Assembly: GCA_016647705.1 (NCBI GenBank)
Contig: CM028326.1
Coordinates: 23,513,901 to 23,577,900, forward strand
Direction of reading: 5' to 3'
Length of the DNA: 64,000 bases
Origin: Eucommia ulmoides
Lineage: Eukaryota; Streptophyta; Magnoliopsida; Garryales; Eucommiaceae
Below are positions 33,806-47,465 of this stretch, piece by piece (within the stretch, counting starts at the first letter, position 1; each line of letters opens with the position of its first letter). The notes beneath the pieces are model-generated. The model worked only from the letters and a program-made list of their open reading frames with translations, did not search any database and had not been told where the DNA came from. The translations under genes and the position numbers were made by a program.

Positions 33806-34958
33806 TGTTGAGGATTAGTCATATAGACAATACTAGGCGGACTTGTTTCTAGTAATAATCTTAAGCAAATAATAAAATGTATTTTTGATATTATTATTTA
33901 ATTATATCAATATTGTTGTAGACCTTGGATATTAAGTTGAAGTATTTTGGATATTTAATGTGATTAAAAGGCGGAGACCGAAGACATTGGTAACTTTATA
34001 TTCTAAATTGTCCATAATCGGTATTGGATTGTTGAAAATAGTCTTCAACAGTATGGGCTAGCTTGTTCCTTTGTTTTCTCTTTGAGAATGGTGATTTTCA
34101 AATCATTAGTATGAGGTACTAGAATGACCAATAGGGGACTCGCTAACATAGTAATGGACCGAATGTTATAATCCTTGATATCCTACATGGTTTTTACTCA
34201 ATATCAAAATATGGTATTTGAGATGTGATTGTACTTGTGATATTCTGACTTAAGCTATTGTATGTTGCATGTGTGGGTTGTTATACTTTGATAATACCAT
34301 GAGTTGTTCTCTAACCACGAGACTTCAAATGTATTCATTGGGTATAGTGAGACATATATGTGAATATATGAGTATCTGAGATAGGATTTATCCCTCTTGG
34401 CAGAAGATATGCGTCCTGTGTAATTCAATTTGAAATAATTCACCCTAGCCTCTGGCTATAGTAAGGTGATAATTGGGATGAGATTCCATTTGGTGTCCCA
34501 AGGAATTTATATTATCAATCAAAATACATAAGATTGGAATAATTATTTTTTACTTAACTATACCTTGTTGGTCCTTTCGAGTACACAGATAGAGAGATTG
34601 TATAAAACGGTAATTATATCTAAGGAGGTTCGCTTTCGTTAGATTTCTACAAACTGGACACATTTGTGATATATAGGTTGATGTGACTCACAATCAGAGG
34701 AAAATGTCTTAAAAGGAAAAAGTGTTTTCTTTTAGAAAGACAAATTTGGAATTATTCCAATTTTAATTGATTAACTGATTGATTGATTGATTGATTAATT
34801 AATTAATTAATTTCACCATCCAACTTTTAGTATGAAGCTAATGGGTCACACACAATGAAAATTGAAGTTAGAAAAGTGCTTAAAAAATAGGTAATAACAT
34901 TGAACTTTAGAAGTTTAGGGGTCAACGCGTAAATATAGAATAATGGGTCTAAGGTTTT
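33806..34958 (+). mobile_element. Putative start of the copia 3' LTR
   Basis: It begins TGTTGAGGATTAG directly after the polypurine tract. The 3' end cannot be placed, because a solo LTR lands at 34959. The partner LTR is not in the window, so this rests on position alone. Confidence 0.45.
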
Positions 34959-37112
34959 TGTTGATTCTAAGATTTTGATGGACAATTAAATGTTGATATT
35001 TTTTGTGGAACTAACGGTTTGATTAAGTGTTTCAGTTTATTAGTTCCAAATGATGAAGATATTATGATAAAAATGATGAAGGATTAAGAAATTGAAGAAT
35101 TTGAAGAATCTAGGAAAAACAACTCAGGTTAAATTTTAACTCTTAATATCCTAATTAGGATCACATACGACACAAAAATATTTTTAAATAATTTTTATAA
35201 ATATGTGTGTTTTTAACAGGATCCTAATTAGCTAAATTATTTGCTCCTATGTGTAATTGAAAAAGAAATATTTATAATTGATTAAAATTGAATTTAAGTA
35301 TTTAGTGGAGCTAACCAAGAAAAGAAATTGGTTAAAGGGGCAAAAAGGTCAATGATAATGAATTAAAAACGAATTTAGAAGAGTGTTCCAGCATCCATAA
35401 GTCAATAGGTAAATCGACCGGAACAAAGAAGGAAAACTCTCTGTATCTCTCGGTCTACAGGTAGGTCGACTTATGCTTAAATATGAACTCTTTGTATCTA
35501 TAAGTCGACATAGTTGTCGACCTGTGAAGAAAAATGGAACTCTTTGAATCTCTAGGTCGACAGATAGGTCGACCGATGGGCACATAATTCTTGGCTTGAC
35601 TACATCTTGAATCAATCGGTCAACAAGTGATCTTGGTTGGTTGACTTATGAGACTGTTTCAAGATATTATGGAATTCCAGATTTTATTCTGAAAGTAGTC
35701 GTTACTAACCGTTTTTTTGTTAGGATTTATGAGAGATTTTAGGGATTTAATATTATTTGAGATATACAACACATATTATGATATCCTTATAGATTTAGTT
35801 CATTAAGTTTGAATATTTCTTAATTTGGTACATATAATTGTTTCTATTCTATTTAATTGTGATTGAGAAATATTTGGAGGACTTAATTGAGAAGTTTAAA
35901 AGCTATAATTAAGTAATTTGAACCAGAATGAAGTCTTAATGATATAAGGGGTCTATAAGAGTAATTTAGTGTTATAACCAATGAGAACTAGCCGCTAGAG
36001 AGCTGATTTTAATTCCATTTATATAAACCTACGTTTTTTATATCAGTAAGAGAGATTAAGAGATTATATTGAGTTTTTTTAAGAGAAATCATACTAAGAA
36101 TTGTGAGAGTTTTTGTAAGAGTCATTCTTGAGAATTATTTGTTGTGAATCTTTGCTGCTATCGAATCAGAAATAATATCGCTATAATTATTCTTTCGGTG
36201 GATTCCAGGTGAGATTTTTCTAAATTACTTTTTATTTAGTATTGCTTGATTATTTTTTTGGAATTTGATCTTTAGAAATTGTTTTTTTATTTTTTATTAA
36301 AAAATATTTTTTAAAACAATTTCTTGAATTAATTTGATTACGTGCTCAATTAACTGCTACCCATTTTTGTTTAAAATTAGATTTTGAATATCTCACTTTT
36401 CTATCACTAGTTTTGGGATATTAATTGAGTTTTAATTTACCTAGGATGGTAGAAGCTCCGAGTAAGAAAAATTACTTGTCAATTTTTAATTGGTAAGTTG
36501 AGTGACAGATTAAATACTGTTGGGAGTATTTAATCTAAGGGTAACTGGTTTCAGTCTCTTCCTGTAAAAAGATTGAGATAATAATTCTTCCTGAATTGAA
36601 TTGTTTTGTGAGAATTTTGTAACGGTTTAATCTTTATCGGATAAAAGGATATTTAGAGTGTTTGTGAGGTTTTGATTCTTTAGCCTTTGTTTTAAAAAAA
36701 AAAATATTAGGTTATTCTTGAACCTGTAAAAAGTAGAGGTTATTTCTAAGCCTGTGAATTTTTTTTGTAAAGGTTGATTCTGAGCTTGTAAAAGAATCTT
36801 TATAAGGGTTTGATTCCTACTTTTAAAGGAATCTTGAGTTTAATGGGTGCGACTCTCCATGGGGCTCGGAGGACTGGATTAACCAAGAGTAACTTGGTGA
36901 ACCAGTATAAATTTCTGGTGTGCTGCTATATTTACATTATTTATTTTTATTGTTTGGTATGCACCTAGTTTATTTTATATTTCCGCTGTGATATAAAGAT
37001 AATAATTAATTCAGGATTAAAATTAATTATTTAAGTTGCTAAAGTATTTTTTATTTGATATTTTTTAATTACTCAATTCACCCCCTCTCTTGGGTATTTC
37101 ATTGGGCCAACA
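34959..37112 (+). mobile_element. Copia-type solo LTR, TSD GTTTT/ATTTT
   Basis: The 2,154 bp unit starts TGTTGATTCTAAGATTTTGATG and ends TTGGGCCAACA. It is flanked by GTTTT (34954-34958) and ATTTT (37113-37117), four of five matching. A TATA-like 'tttatataaaccta' lies near 36018. The tail has the 'ttcaccccctctcttgggt' stretch common before the end of large copia LTRs. Around 35395-35590 it has three or four imperfect repeats containing 'taggtcgac'. Confidence 0.75.
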
Positions 37113-37117
37113 ATTTT

Positions 37118-38990
37118 GAATCATGGACAAACTTTATAAGGTGAGAGACTATCGTGGTTGTTGTCACAGGTTCAAATTTTGAACTGAAAATTTTCTCACC
37201 CATGATGGCTTAGTAACCCACCAACTAGTCAGCCGCTCAAATGTTCCTAGACAACGCACTGTCACAGCAACTCAATGCACTCGTACACACTAGAAAATAG
37301 TAAGAAACACAACCAACTACGACAACAACCAAACTTATTTTTATTACTCAGCAAAAACAATGAAACACTTGCATAATTCTAGCCAAGGGATTGCAGGAAG
37401 ACTCAAAACTCACTGCATACCCTTTACATGTCCGAAATGCATACATATATATAGGCAACAACACAGTTGACAATCCCAACTGCTAGGCAATATGCACAAA
37501 ACTTCTCCATACATGTTGGACAGGTGGTTGGACACGTGTCTAGGGCAGTTACTTGGCCAAATTTTTTGCCATAACCCATAACTGCCACCACATGTTTAAC
37601 ACATGACCCATAAACTGCCACACTTAACCAATTTTCACATATTGGTTAAGCCCTAGCTAACTAACTCTGTCTTCCATTCCGTTGCATCTTGTTGCGTTGT
37701 TGTGCCCAATGACTTGCTATCACCGTGTGTATTTTTCGCACTAGAATGCACCATTGTGCCTAACGGTACATCATGCCGCCCACATGACACTAATAACAAC
37801 ATAGCGTTGTGCCTAGGTTCTATCCACCTTGTCTTGGTGCCACACCAAGGTCTTCCATTGGTTTCATGCCGCGCTTATGATACCCAATTCTAGCGTAGTG
37901 CCTAGGATTGCCTTGCACCGTTTGCTAATGCTTCCAATGTGCAATCACATTGCCCAACGACGCACTATTTTGCTAACACATACCCAACAGCTTGGTCCAA
38001 CATTAACCCGTTCCTCCAACGCATGTTGTTGCATGTTGACACTTGTTGCCTTGGTTGCATGCCAAGGTCTTGCGCGTTACCATGCCATCCACATGGCACC
38101 GATCCTAGCATTGTGCCTAGGATCACCATTACAATGCCCAACACCCACTAGTGTTGCCCCATGACATCTTTGTCCACCGTCGCACCGCGCCGCGCATTGG
38201 TTTATGCCTCAAACCGATATCATTGGATAAGGCTTACCTTAAGCTTCCCACCATGTGTAAGCCATGTCTTACACCTTGCCTTGTCGTACCAATGTCCTAC
38301 AACACGCCTAGAGTCTTGCCTTGCCTTGGGTTTGAAGGGAGGGGCATCCCACTTATAAATACTTTAAGCAAAATAATTCAAATGGTAGCTGTAGTTATTA
38401 AAATATCCAAGAAGTCATAATGGAGTCAATAGTGGACCCTTGCCCACGGTTAACTCTTTGGCTTAGTTGTGCGCCCACGTTTTGAGCCACGTTACCCCAA
38501 CTTGACACTCTTGTGTCAATATTTTGCTAACCGAGATATGCCATCGCCCTATATTTGCTTACCTTTGAACTTTGGTTAACCTCCATGCATATTCCTTGCC
38601 AACCCCGCAATTTGGCACCGCGTGCACCAAGTTCAGTTAGTAATATGCACCAAGTTGGTGCCTTCGTATGCCAACACCTTCCTTTGTGCAGCATGCACCA
38701 CGTCAGGTAGCAAATTGCACTTAGTCTGTGCTAACTTGTCTACCAACTTTGTTAGGGGCCGACAGTTGCCCACCACATGGAGTTTTGGCCACCCCCTTGA
38801 GTTTTTCGGTGAATCCTATCTTGTTTTAGTTGTGAGATTTCATTTTTTGTTCTCTCCACTTGGAGATTTGAATTTTACTACCCCTTATATTCAGATCAGA
38901 GCAACCCCATATTTTTGAGATTATATTCATTCTTAAAAATTCCAATAACATTTTTCTATCTTAACTTTACTATGTTGATACTGTTAGATA
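37118..38990 (-). mobile_element. Probable LTR-like noncoding stretch, minus strand
   Basis: On the minus strand a TATA-like 'cctatatatatgtatg' lies at about 37450. An AATAAA-like site follows about 110 bp downstream, as in an LTR promoter and polyA region. The would-be U3 (37740-38330) contains diverged repeats of 'catgccgcccacatgacacc' and 'agcattgtgcctaggat' (about 37770, 37865, 38080). Long frames across it are low-complexity. No terminal repeat or TSD was found. Confidence 0.35.
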
Positions 38991-39309
38991 TAATACACTT
39001 GTGTATTTTTTAGAGGATCAATCTTCGTTATCGGTTCTTGATCGTGTTTAGATGCTATTGGAATAGCCTACTCAAATCACGTATTGGGAACTACTAGCTT
39101 TAAGTTTGAAGTGCCAAAAGATGTTGCCAATTTATTAAATGCGATTTAACAGTATATGTTTTATTGTTTTAATGGTAATACAAATAGATCTGACTTAAAT
39201 GAATAAGATATTAAATGTTGATATAATTTTATATTCCATTTCGTAAATCTTGTGTTTTAATGAAATATATTTATATTCCACTGCGTAAGTTTTTTTAATA
39301 TCCAATTCT

Positions 39310-39540
39310 TTCAGGTTGGAGGGCCGTACGTCGTGAACCTGTTGGTGGTAGCACGTTTGATGGTGGCAGTGGTTTTGAGAGCTGATGGTGATTCGATCGA
39401 TTGTGTGATTGGAAAATGTGGAATGAAGGCTGGAGGGCTATGTGTCGTGAATTCGGTGTTGGTGGCGGCATGTCTAGTGTTGATGGCAGGTTTGATGTTG
39501 GTGGCAGGAAGTTTGATGGTGGTGGTTGTTTTGTGAGGCA
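39310..39540. repeat. Diverged GGTGGC-rich repeat
   Basis: Two related blocks (about 39315-39380 and 39429-39535) share 'ggagggc...gtcgtgaa' followed by 'ttggtggtggca' words. Overlapping frames on both strands are composition effects. Confidence 0.5.
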
Positions 39541-40224
39541 ATGATGGCTCAATTGATGGAGGGAAGGAGTGGGAGGCGGCTTAGAGATAGAGATAGATGA
39601 ATAAAGAAAAGATAAAGAGAAGAGAAGATGGAAAAATAAAAATGAGAAAGAGAGAGACAACTACATTTCACATCTAACTCTAATTCTCATAACATGATTA
39701 TGAGGATTAATTTGATCCAGCAGTCTAAAATTTATATTTATTTGTGTTTGATCGGACTACTGTTTTTATAAGTGTCTTATCTTATTATATATAGATTCGA
39801 AACTAAACTTTATTTTTAAATGGCTTAATTAGAAACTATCAAACAAATAGTCCTTAATCAATTCAATTTTAAGGATTCAACACTTAAATTCCAAAATTTA
39901 AATTTATCTTTCACTACTTAATTTTCACTTTTATTAATATATGCCCTTAATATTAAATTTTTGTCATTGACATCTTGAGATTAGTGGGGTTTTGCTCAAT
40001 TAGCCCAGTGCAATTTGCTATAAACAAAATAAATACTTCATGCACAAATGAAAGTATAGGGTCTAAAGTGAATATACCTATGAACATCAGGCCATAAAGT
40101 GTAGTTTATAGAAATATTTGATTTTGATCAATAGCACATAGTAAACGCCTGATTTCAGAAGAGCAGCAGCCTTGTAGGTTTCTTTCTCTGATCGGTTCGC
40201 TCGCCGAGTTCTTCTGTACCTGCA
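39541..40224 (+). promoter_or_regulatory. Upstream region of the JMJ20-like gene
   Basis: AT-rich sequence becomes pyrimidine-rich just before the start codon ('gtttctttctctgatcgg', 40179-40196), a usual plant 5' UTR look. No TATA box is clear enough to assign. Confidence 0.4.
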
Positions 40225-43200
40225 ATGGGCGTGAAAATTGGGGGTCAAATTGAGAAGGTGAACGGAAAAGAGTTGAGCTACGATGAATTCGTGGAGGGAT
40301 ATCTAGCCAAGAACCAACCTGTGGTTTTGACTGGTCTCATGGATGATTGGAGGGCTTGCCGAGACTGGGTTTCTGACGATGGAAAACCTAATTTTCATTT
40401 TCTCTCAACTCACTTTGGTGATTCCAGAGTTCAGGTGCGCAATTTTTTCTCAGCAAAAAAAAAAGTTGAAAATCTGGAAGTTGGCTGTATGCTTAAATAT
40501 AGTTGTATTCAGAACGTATATGTATAAATGAAGAAGCTAACATCTAGTTCTCAATCAATACGTATATACGTAGTTGGCTAAAAGTCGTCTGGCATGATGA
40601 ATATTCTGCAATGCCCATAATTTGTGTCATTGTGTATATATGTACGTGGGTTCTAGTTTCTGCCATGAATGAAATTCTACACAACTGTAATTACTGAGAC
40701 AGAAAAGGGAACTGAATATTGAGGGGGTTGTGATTTCAATGTGTTAATCGGAAGTATTGTGTGAAAAATCTATGAAGCTGTTGCCGAAAATTGAACGATT
40801 TTGGATTTTTATTCCCTCAATAGTTTTCAGAAGTGCAAACTCACGGAATCTTCTCATTCCACTAATGGCCCATATGCTTAGAAACATTAGAAATCTATTA
40901 TATTTTTGCAGCTGTTTGGGCCTAAGTACCAACTCAAACATTAGTTGGTGGGGAATGAAAGGCTACAAGGATTCTAAACTAATTTTGGTGTGCCTTTCGG
41001 ATTCAAAAGATCCGTTTATAACCTGTACTTTTTCGTTTCTTCTCTTGTAGGCAAAAGCCGCTAGTAGAGCCTCTTTAATAATGTCCACATGCACACTACC
41101 AAAACTACTCATATTTTCTGTAATTCAATTTCAAAGGGAATAGATTCCTTAGACGCATCAATGCCTATTTATAAAGAGAAACCAAAAGGTTGTGTTCATT
41201 CCAATGGGTGTCTACAGAAACAACACAATTTTTGAGTTCAAGGGCCATTCCCATTTACATGGTGGTGGTTCATGGAACTTGGGACCCATGTGGATGTTCC
41301 CCGGAGTGACCCGATCTTCTTCAAAATTCAACATCTCCTAATCGGCCACAATGGACACCAAACGTTTTTCTCTTTAAACTCATGGATTACACTCTATTCG
41401 TTCATACAGGTTAGTGGTGCGTTCGACTGACGAGTATCTTCAAACAATATGGGAGCACCATGTTAAGTTTCTATCTAATTAATATGGTGATCTCCCACTC
41501 AAAAATAAAATAATCGTTTATGCCATAGACCAATTTAGTCACATCAAATTGAGCTTTTCTAACCTCCATAGAGTTCAAACTCATAACGTGCTTAATCTCC
41601 TCTGCAGTAGCAGGCTTACTTTCAAAACGAATATAAAACTATATAATATAGTTTTTGGAAAAATAACTATCCATATTGTGACCACAAGTAAGCATCGTAT
41701 GCCGCAACAATAACAAGATGTGTTACTAAATTGACTTCCTTTGATTCTCATGTCACTCAACTTCTGGTTGATTGTTTTCCTTGGCATCCTCTCTAACTTT
41801 TCATTCGTGGCTATAGGATAACAAGGTAAAGTAGTAACATCAAACTTCTGATCTTAACATAGTTCAAAGTCACAAAAGGGCATAATGAGACCAATGATCT
41901 ATATAAGACTCACACAATGAGGAAACAAGGATCCATTTTCTCAATCCTTATTCAAAAGACCCGTTTACAACCGTACTTCTTTGTTTTTTCTTTCGTCAGT
42001 AAAAGAGGTTACTAGAGTTGCTTCTATAATGTCCACACATACTCGCTAATCAAGACCACTCAAGGTTTCTGTAATTCAATGAGAATAGATTCCTTAGAGG
42101 CATCAAAACCTATTTATAGAGAGAGAGACCGAAAGGTTGTGTTCATTCCAATGGGTGTCTACCAAACCGACATGATTTTTGATTCCATTCACATTGTAGT
42201 TGTTATGGAACTTGGGGCCCATGTGGACGCTCCATGGGTCGACCCGACCCACTCCAAAATCAAACAATGAAGGACTTCAAGTATAGGAAATAATATTGGG
42301 CATTCAGATCAATAAAAATATATAATGCTCTCCTTGTACAATTTCCATCCAGCGATTTGCAATTAATTAACTATGTTTGTGGTACTTTATTGTTCGTATT
42401 TTAGACCCTTTTATTGGTTCAAAGTGTGGTCTTTGTGATAATAGTTTTTAGTTTATTGTTGTATCATGTTGTTATGTGGGTTGATACGCGATGGTTTGAA
42501 GGACAAATGGATAACTTCTTTCTTTTTTTGGGGGGGTGGGGGGAGAAGGAGAAGTAGTGGAAAGTTTCTAAAAACAATGATAGCAAGTCAATGATCATGG
42601 AAAACGCATGCTATGTACCATTTATTACACTCTTCAAGTATTAATATATGTGTTGTAGGACTGTCAATGTCAATGAAGCCAAACAAAACTGAAATATCTC
42701 ATCAATGAGAATATCAAAGCCTTTACGCATATAACTCGTGTTGAATCATTTTGCACGAATGTGGTCACTCTAGAACAACCTCTTAGATAAGATATAATCA
42801 AATCTTTTTCTACTTAGCCAGAAAAAATTACTAGTGATCAAATATTTTCTAGTTGTTTTCTTGCATGTTCACCTGAATTAAGTTGTTCTCTTTCATGGTT
42901 CTCCTTCTTTAGATTAGGTATTTGGCTCTTATCTTTTGTTGTAGCAAATAGTGTTTCACTTCAATCTTCGTATGCTATATTGACACTTGCAGGTTGCAGA
43001 TTGTGGTACCAGAGAATTTACAGATCAGAAGAGGATTGAAATGTCTGTTTCAGAGTTCATTGAGCAATGGCTTCAGCTTACTTCTAAAGACTGTAAAAGT
43101 TCTTCAGATCGCAAGTGTGATGGCAAGTCCCTGTTGTATCTGAAGGACTGGCATTTTGTCAAGGTGGGAAACTCTGTTCATTGAGCTACTGATATGAACA

Positions 43201-46200
43201 TTAACCTTTTCCCTACTTTTTTGTAGAACTTGGTATATTTATTTGAAAGATTAGGTTTCCGTCGATAGAAACTCGAAGTTGTCGTCATTATTTCACCAAA
43301 GAGTTCGTGCGAAGTGTATCTGTCCCTCACAGCAGGAATCCTTGTATATGAAACATCTTATCCATGCTAATTGCTCGCCGATCTTTGAATTATGAGGAAG
43401 TGCCCGACCCAATACATAAAAAATTCTTAAATGTATCTCAGATAGGGAATCAAAGGATTCACCCATGGTCTTTCATAATTACATAATAAGGCGCAGGGTC
43501 CATCAAGAGCATTAGATACTTTTAAATGCAGTTTCTTTTAGGATCCTCAAAATCATAAAGCATATGGTACTACATATTTCATTGAACAAATTCTATGGAA
43601 AACATGATTGATCCTATTTCCAGGTAGAGCTCGAGTCACAATCTTGTCTTTCGCTCTTTCCCTAGGAATTCTCACTTTGCCAGATGCATTGGTAAATTTA
43701 TGCGCCTGCCATGAATGAAATACTAGACATAAGGCAATGGCTTTAGAGTGGTTGAACCCTACAGTGCTCAAGCATTAACCCTTATGAATGCCATGTGAAT
43801 ACTCTGTGCATTTTCTGATCTTCTATGAGCCTTAATTGGATTGGGAATGGCTTAAAATGGAATCTCAAACTTTGATTAAATTAAGGAGGAAAAACCCAAA
43901 GTATGTCAACATAATTAACAGAGTGACCGAGGTTAGTTGACTGGGTAAGCCATGGAACCAGACATGGCACCCAAGGGCTGTTACAACTTCACTTTACTCT
44001 ATGAAATCCGTTTTCGCAATAATGGGCTCTTTTTTTAATAATTATTGTCACTGGCACTGCGATTTTGTTGTGTTTCCAAGCTCTGTATGTAGGGGTAAGG
44101 TTGCATACTTCTGACCCTCTCTAGACCCCACAATGCCAAGAGCTTTCATGTATTGGGTTTCCCTTTTTTTTCATTTTCCTGTGAACTATAAGCTTTTACT
44201 CGAGTGTCCTGTTTACCTTCTTCTTGGTTCTATTTGTTTTGGATACAAAAAGGTGAGGTTAAGCCAATCATCCTTAGTAGTCTAGATGTGTGGAGTACTA
44301 TGTGATAAATTATGGCATTTCTCTATGAATTTTTCTGGATTCCCAGGCATGCGGTCCCTTCATTTGAGGAATCACTTGACTATGGTATACGGTCATTGGT
44401 ATAAGGAAGGGTCTGAGGTGGTCTCCAAATCTCATTTGGTTGGTTGAACACTTCTAAACTAGGATTGTATATTCATGGAGTGTTTGACATAGGTTTCAAA
44501 CACTTCATGCAATTTTGATCTAGGAATCCCAATGGGTAGGTGATTCTCGACATGAAGAATCTCCGTGCATGGGTTGTCTTTATTACTGTAAAATTTTGCA
44601 TGGGAGGAGACATGATCATAGATGCTGCACACCAAGATGAGAAAGGAAGTAGTTGATTGTAATTGCAGCTACTAGTAAATGGAAGCGCCTGGGCCAGCAG
44701 AGGTGAACTAAAGCAATAAAACCGAAGCTTTGTCCATACAATTTTTGGAAGTTGGGGCTTATTCATAATGAAGCTTTCTTGATATCTTCCTCTTTCTCAC
44801 AAAAAACCTAATTTCCTTTTAATTTGCTGTTCATAGTTAGATAATTCGGTTGAATGCACTCTTACCATCATTGAAAGTTTGGAACTTTTGAGAAAACCCA
44901 AGGTAAAATGATAGAGAGCTTGGATACATCAGTTTTTTCGGTAGCTTCACCTTTCTTGCGGCATCACAAGGTATGTGTTTGAATTATATGATCTTGCTGA
45001 TCATTTTGTCCCTTTCAATTGTCAGGAGTACCCAAAGTACGTAGCCTACACAACTCCAAAGTTTTTCTGCGATGACTGGCTGAATCTATATCTTGACATG
45101 TACCGTATGCATATTGATCCTGATACTTATCAAGAGAAAAACGAAATAAGTTGCTCCGATTATCGTTTTGTGTACATGGGAGCAAAAGGTTTGGGCATGC
45201 ATGGACTCTTTCTTGTAAGACATAGATGTGGAAAGTATGTTGTTATATCTATTTATTGAATATCTGATACTCATACGTGGAGTACCGATTTTTGGTTCAC
45301 ATTTAGGTACATGGACTCCTCTTCATGCTGATGTATTTAGGTCTTATAGCTGGTCAGCTAATGTCTGTGGCAAGAAACATTGGTACTTTCTGTCTCCAAA
45401 TCAGTTTCCCCTTGTGTTTGACAGGTACGAGAGCATTTTATTGCAAATTGGTTACATGTTATAAGTGTCGAATGTGCTCATGAGTTCTTATTATGAATTA
45501 TAAATTACTTCAGGATTATAATGTGCACATATTCAGAAAGAGAGTAATATAATAATGATGTTGACGTAGAGAATCCAATAGATATATGTGTTTGAAAGAG
45601 AAACCATATTCACGACAAATTCCCTTATGTTGAATTAGCCTTCCATGTCATCTACGAGAATGAACACCCGAAAGTTGCTTTTCAATTTGTGAATTTGAGG
45701 CTCCACTCCTTTGAGAAATCATGCTAAGTGCCAACTTCTAATGCACTTTACCCAACACGAAAAATGGAAAGAACCATGTAAGCTATCCTACCTCCTTTCT
45801 AACATATAGGAACCTAGAGGTTGATGTGTGGACCTTGCAAAACCTTCGAACATATTCAATAATTTCAATTACAGTGCTCAAACCTGCGCTGCCTTTGCTT
45901 AGTCAGAAATCAGTGTTCCTATAACCTTTTTGCCTGTAGAAAATGAGTGAGTAAGAACTTTTGCTCTGTTAGTTTTTCTGCTTCAATGTTCATTTTTTTA
46001 TTTTTGTATCATAAACTAAAAAAAATGATCTGAATTATAACACAATCATAATCAGAAAAAGAAACAAATCTAACTACTTTTCGTATCTCTATTGTAATGT
46101 TTTCCCTCCTTCAATAACTTGAGGTATTTTATTAATTCAGGAACATGAAAAGTTCAGTTTATAACATATCTGAGGATGTTAGTGAAACAAAATTCCCAGG

Positions 46201-47465
46201 TTTTAACAAGGTAGTTCTCCTCAGATCTCCTTGCTTTTAATTACTGTCCTGATAATTTTGTTCATCCCCTTCCTTTTTCTTATGTTTATTTGCTTATTTA
46301 TATATTTATTCCTGTGGATGTTTCCAGGCTATATGGATGGAATGCACTCAAGAACAAAACGAGATAATCTTTGTTCCTAGTGGATGGTTTCATCAAGTTC
46401 ATAATTTGGTATCCCTCGGAAGTTCTATATGCTTGCAAATAGTGGTTATTCTTTCTGCTCCGTTTTTTTATTAATATCCTGTTTATTACTCATATGACGC
46501 CTGCATTTGGTAATCCTTCCAGGAAGATACCATATCAATCAACCACAACTGGTTCAATGCGTATAACCTCTCTTGGGTGGTAAGTTCAGTCGAGCAAATT
46601 ACCTGGTAGAAGTCAACCTAATAATTTTTAGGGGTCTCTGTCTCTTCCAATTCTCAACAATATTTCTTTCTCAGTGGGATTTGCTATTGAAAGACTACAA
46701 TGAGGCTAAGGAGTACATTGAAGACATCAGGGATATATCTGATGATTTTGAGGGGCTCTGCCAGAGGAACCTTGCAGCTAATACAGGTACATTCCTCTGG
46801 TTGAGAACGAGAAGTCAAAATTCATCAATGGAACCCTGTATCTTGGATTTCATGTCAGCTCTTAATCCATTGTGCTATATTTTGATATTGGATGTAGATA
46901 TAGGTCACTTTCTACAAACAGTTCTGGGTCATTCATGGCTACCCTGTTAATTTCGTTTTCTTATTGATTTCCCTCTAACAGCTATTTGTTTTATTTAGGG
47001 ATGAACTTCTACGATTTCTTCATCTTCATGGTGCGGTTCTCCTTTGCCAACTTGGTGCAACTGTTTCAGCTTGCAAGGGATTATGAAAATTTAGTCAGCA
47101 GCGTAGCTCAAAGAGTTCAGCATTTAGTTTTCAACCTTAAAACTGCACAGAATATTGCGCAGAAGATGAAATCTGTAGGTCTGTCAGGAAATCAGGATGT
47201 TTTCATTAATATCAGAAATACTTTGGATGATCCAAGTTTTCTTGACCTGTGCATGGCGCTTGGAAGGACATATGAGATTGTTCATGACCAATGCAGAACA
47301 AGCAACGATATGAAGTTTGCTCTAGAAGATGATTTAGTTTCTATTGATTCTTCTGGTTCTCATTTAAGTTCTGCTGGAGATCTGGTTAAATTTATTGAGC
47401 ACGCCATAAGGAAAATCAGTGGCCTTCCTATGGCAAAAGTTCTCTTAGATCAGAGTCAAAGTTAG
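40225..47465 (+). CDS. JMJ20: JmjC-domain 2-oxoglutarate/Fe(II) oxygenase, JMJ20/JMJD4-like, 9 exons
   Basis: Exons: 40225-40434, 42993-43163, 45026-45188, 45307-45424, 46141-46210, 46328-46408, 46523-46579, 46675-46786, 46999-47465. All junctions are GT-AG and join in frame to 1,449 bp, 482 aa. Residues about 1-125 hold the N-terminal part (IGGQIEKVNGKELSYDEFVE, QPVVLTGLMDDWRACRDWV). The JmjC barrel spans about 130-300. The iron ligands are visible as H188-x-D190 in WTPLHADVFRSYSW and H266 in VPSGWFHQVHN; NHNWFNAYNLSWVW closes the core. The C-terminal tail is helical. The closest known plant type is Arabidopsis JMJ20, reported as a histone arginine demethylase in seed germination; the animal relative JMJD4 hydroxylates translation factor eRF1. 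Which substrate applies here is unknown. Introns 1 (2.6 kb) and 2 (1.9 kb) carry transposon remnants. Confidence 0.93.
40955..42275 (-). mobile_element. LTR-like repeat pair in JMJ20 intron 1
   Basis: Two diverged direct repeats (about 40995-41340 and 41945-42275) share 'gtgttcattccaatgggtgt', 'aatagattccttag' and 'gtaattcaat'. On the minus strand each holds a TATA-like CTATAAATAGG or near variant. Between them are about 600 bp without coding. A decayed small LTR element on the minus strand is the best reading. No TSD or primer site was found. Confidence 0.55.
44085..44180 (+). mobile_element. SINE fragment in JMJ20 intron 2
   Basis: 'ggggtaaggttgcatacttc', 'ctagaccccacaatgcca' and 'tattgggtttccctttt' follow the 3' body of widespread plant Au/TS-type SINEs, ending in a T-run. 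Ends and TSD were not resolved. The rest of intron 2 (43164-45025) shows nothing else I can name. Confidence 0.55.

Noticed and set aside
37702-38420. Cluster of plus-strand ORFs rich in Cys, His and Pro
   Set aside because: Overlapping frames across a repeated noncoding stretch with LTR-like signals; no conserved protein or splice structure.
44473-44766. 97-codon minus-strand ORF in JMJ20 intron 2
   Set aside because: No homology recognised and no splice context; probably chance.
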